A stretch of 6,910 bases of DNA, taken from Clostridia bacterium (GTDB lineage: Bacteria > Aerophobota > Aerophobia > Aerophobales > AE-B3A). The translations under genes were made by a program, and so were the position numbers. The notes beneath the pieces were generated by a model. That model saw nothing but the letters and a program-made list of their open reading frames with translations, was not told the DNA's origin and did no database searches. The DNA lies in assembly GCA_009618505.1 (NCBI GenBank), contig WJOQ01000199.1, positions 1 to 6,910 on the forward strand. The letters run 5' to 3'. Below, in pieces: positions 6,462 through 6,910 of this stretch (position 1 is the first letter of the stretch; each line of letters starts with the position of its first letter).

Positions 6462-6910
6462 AGACGATGAGGCTCTACGATGGGCTGAGCTAGCAATAAT
6501 AAAAAGGCCTGCCGTCTAATCAAGGAAAATGGTTATCCATCCAAGATGCTCCTTTGTTCTATGAGAATCAGTCCCACCACAGACGGGGAAAAACATTGCT
6601 GGCACCTGGAAAAATTAGCCGGAGCTGATATAGTTTATACCTGTCCGCCAAAGTTCATTGGAGAGCTTCTCTTAGAGGGGAATCACATTGAGTTCCGAGA
6701 CCAAATTGATGAGCCGCCACCGGATGGGGTTATGGAGAAATTAATGAAAATTCCCTATTTTGCCAAAGGATACGATGAAAAGTGATATAAGTCGGAGGAT
6801 TTCACCGTCCCTCCCTCCGTTCAGACTACGGCAAAACAGTTTAGGCAAGCAGTTCAGAGAATGATTGATTTCACTAAAGAGAGCATATCATTAGGAAAGG
6901 AGGAAATCTT
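6436..6910 (+). pseudogene. Transaldolase-family aldolase remnant, C-terminal half, frameshifted and interrupted
   Basis: Family pattern recognition across two frames gives one continuous transaldolase-like C-terminus. From about 6442 the first frame reads VNGYLIDDEALRWAELAIIK, then runs to a stop at 6517-6519. The preceding frame takes over as KKACRLIKENGYPSKMLL at the A-run 6501-6505, consistent with loss of one A. It continues with SMRISP, CWHLEKLAGADIVYTCPPKF (substrate-barrel strand and PPK motif) and LMKIPYFAKGYDEK, then meets TGA at 6783-6785. In-frame reading resumes as YKSEDF...TTAKQFRQAVQRMIDF for 41 codons to the window end. Relatives usually have glycine at the TGA position, one base change away (GGA). 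The N-terminal half with the Schiff-base lysine is absent. The ATG at 6546 has no ribosome-binding site, so the open frame 6546-6785 alone is not a credible gene. Sequencing error in a metagenome assembly could mimic both lesions, but not the missing half. Confidence 0.72.
6896..6903 (+). promoter_or_regulatory. Strong ribosome-binding site at the window edge
   Basis: AAAGGAGG, followed by AAATCTT up to the last base, closely resembles the groEL site in this window (AAGGAGG plus AAAT). A start codon at or just after 6911 would be 7-9 bases away, the ideal distance. It suggests a + strand gene beginning immediately beyond the window, but the bases are also in frame with the pseudogene (as GKEEI), so the match could be coding sequence. 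Confidence 0.5.

Noticed and set aside
6495..6508. Programmed -1 frameshift in the aldolase remnant
   Set aside because: The A-run offers only a single-codon slip, with no proper X-XXY-YYZ heptamer, and the later TGA would still stop the product.
6546..6785. The 79-codon open frame as a standalone small gene
   Set aside because: It has no ribosome-binding site, it begins in the middle of a transaldolase-like segment, and homology continues on both sides beyond its ends.
6783..6785. TGA recoded as glycine, tryptophan or selenocysteine
   Set aside because: pheT and the nucleotidyltransferase end at TGA in this window, and the same fragment also has a frameshift and lacks its N-terminal half. 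Decay is the simpler explanation.

Overview
The window is bacterial, moderately AT-rich, and uses the standard genetic code: both TGA and TAA end genes that are otherwise intact. It holds two convergent blocks of housekeeping genes, then a gene-poor stretch with a decayed gene. No phylum can be assigned from the sequence alone. The gene set and the A-adding-like nucleotidyltransferase suggest a deep-branching or uncultured bacterial lineage, but that is inference.

Left block, + strand (2-3991): the 3' part of a class II tRNA nucleotidyltransferase (start lies before the window), a compact M50 site-2-type membrane metalloprotease and a full-length phenylalanyl-tRNA synthetase beta chain (pheT). 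The first two overlap by 4 bases (ATGA) and pheT follows 28 bases later, so they look like one operon. Two of the three products mature or charge tRNA. pheS, the usual upstream partner of pheT, is absent from its place.

A strong hairpin with A- and T-tracts (4001-4036) sits between pheT and the converging groEL and probably terminates transcription from both sides.

Right block, - strand (4078-6007): groES followed by groEL, 25 bases apart, each with a good Shine-Dalgarno sequence. They are preceded by a promoter with perfect sigma70-type -35 and -10 hexamers. No CIRCE (HrcA) operator is visible; a different inverted repeat lies about 30 bases upstream of the -35 box.

From about 6096 to 6435 there is no gene, only hairpins and short repeats. 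From about 6436 to the window end there is the C-terminal half of a transaldolase-type aldolase in + orientation. It is broken by a one-base frameshift and an in-frame TGA at a position where relatives usually have glycine, and it lacks the half carrying the Schiff-base lysine. The window ends on a strong ribosome-binding site, so another + strand gene may start just beyond it.

I did not find a convincing undescribed system here. The points most worth a second look are the shortened M50 protease, pheT without pheS, the transaldolase remnant and the groES upstream region.
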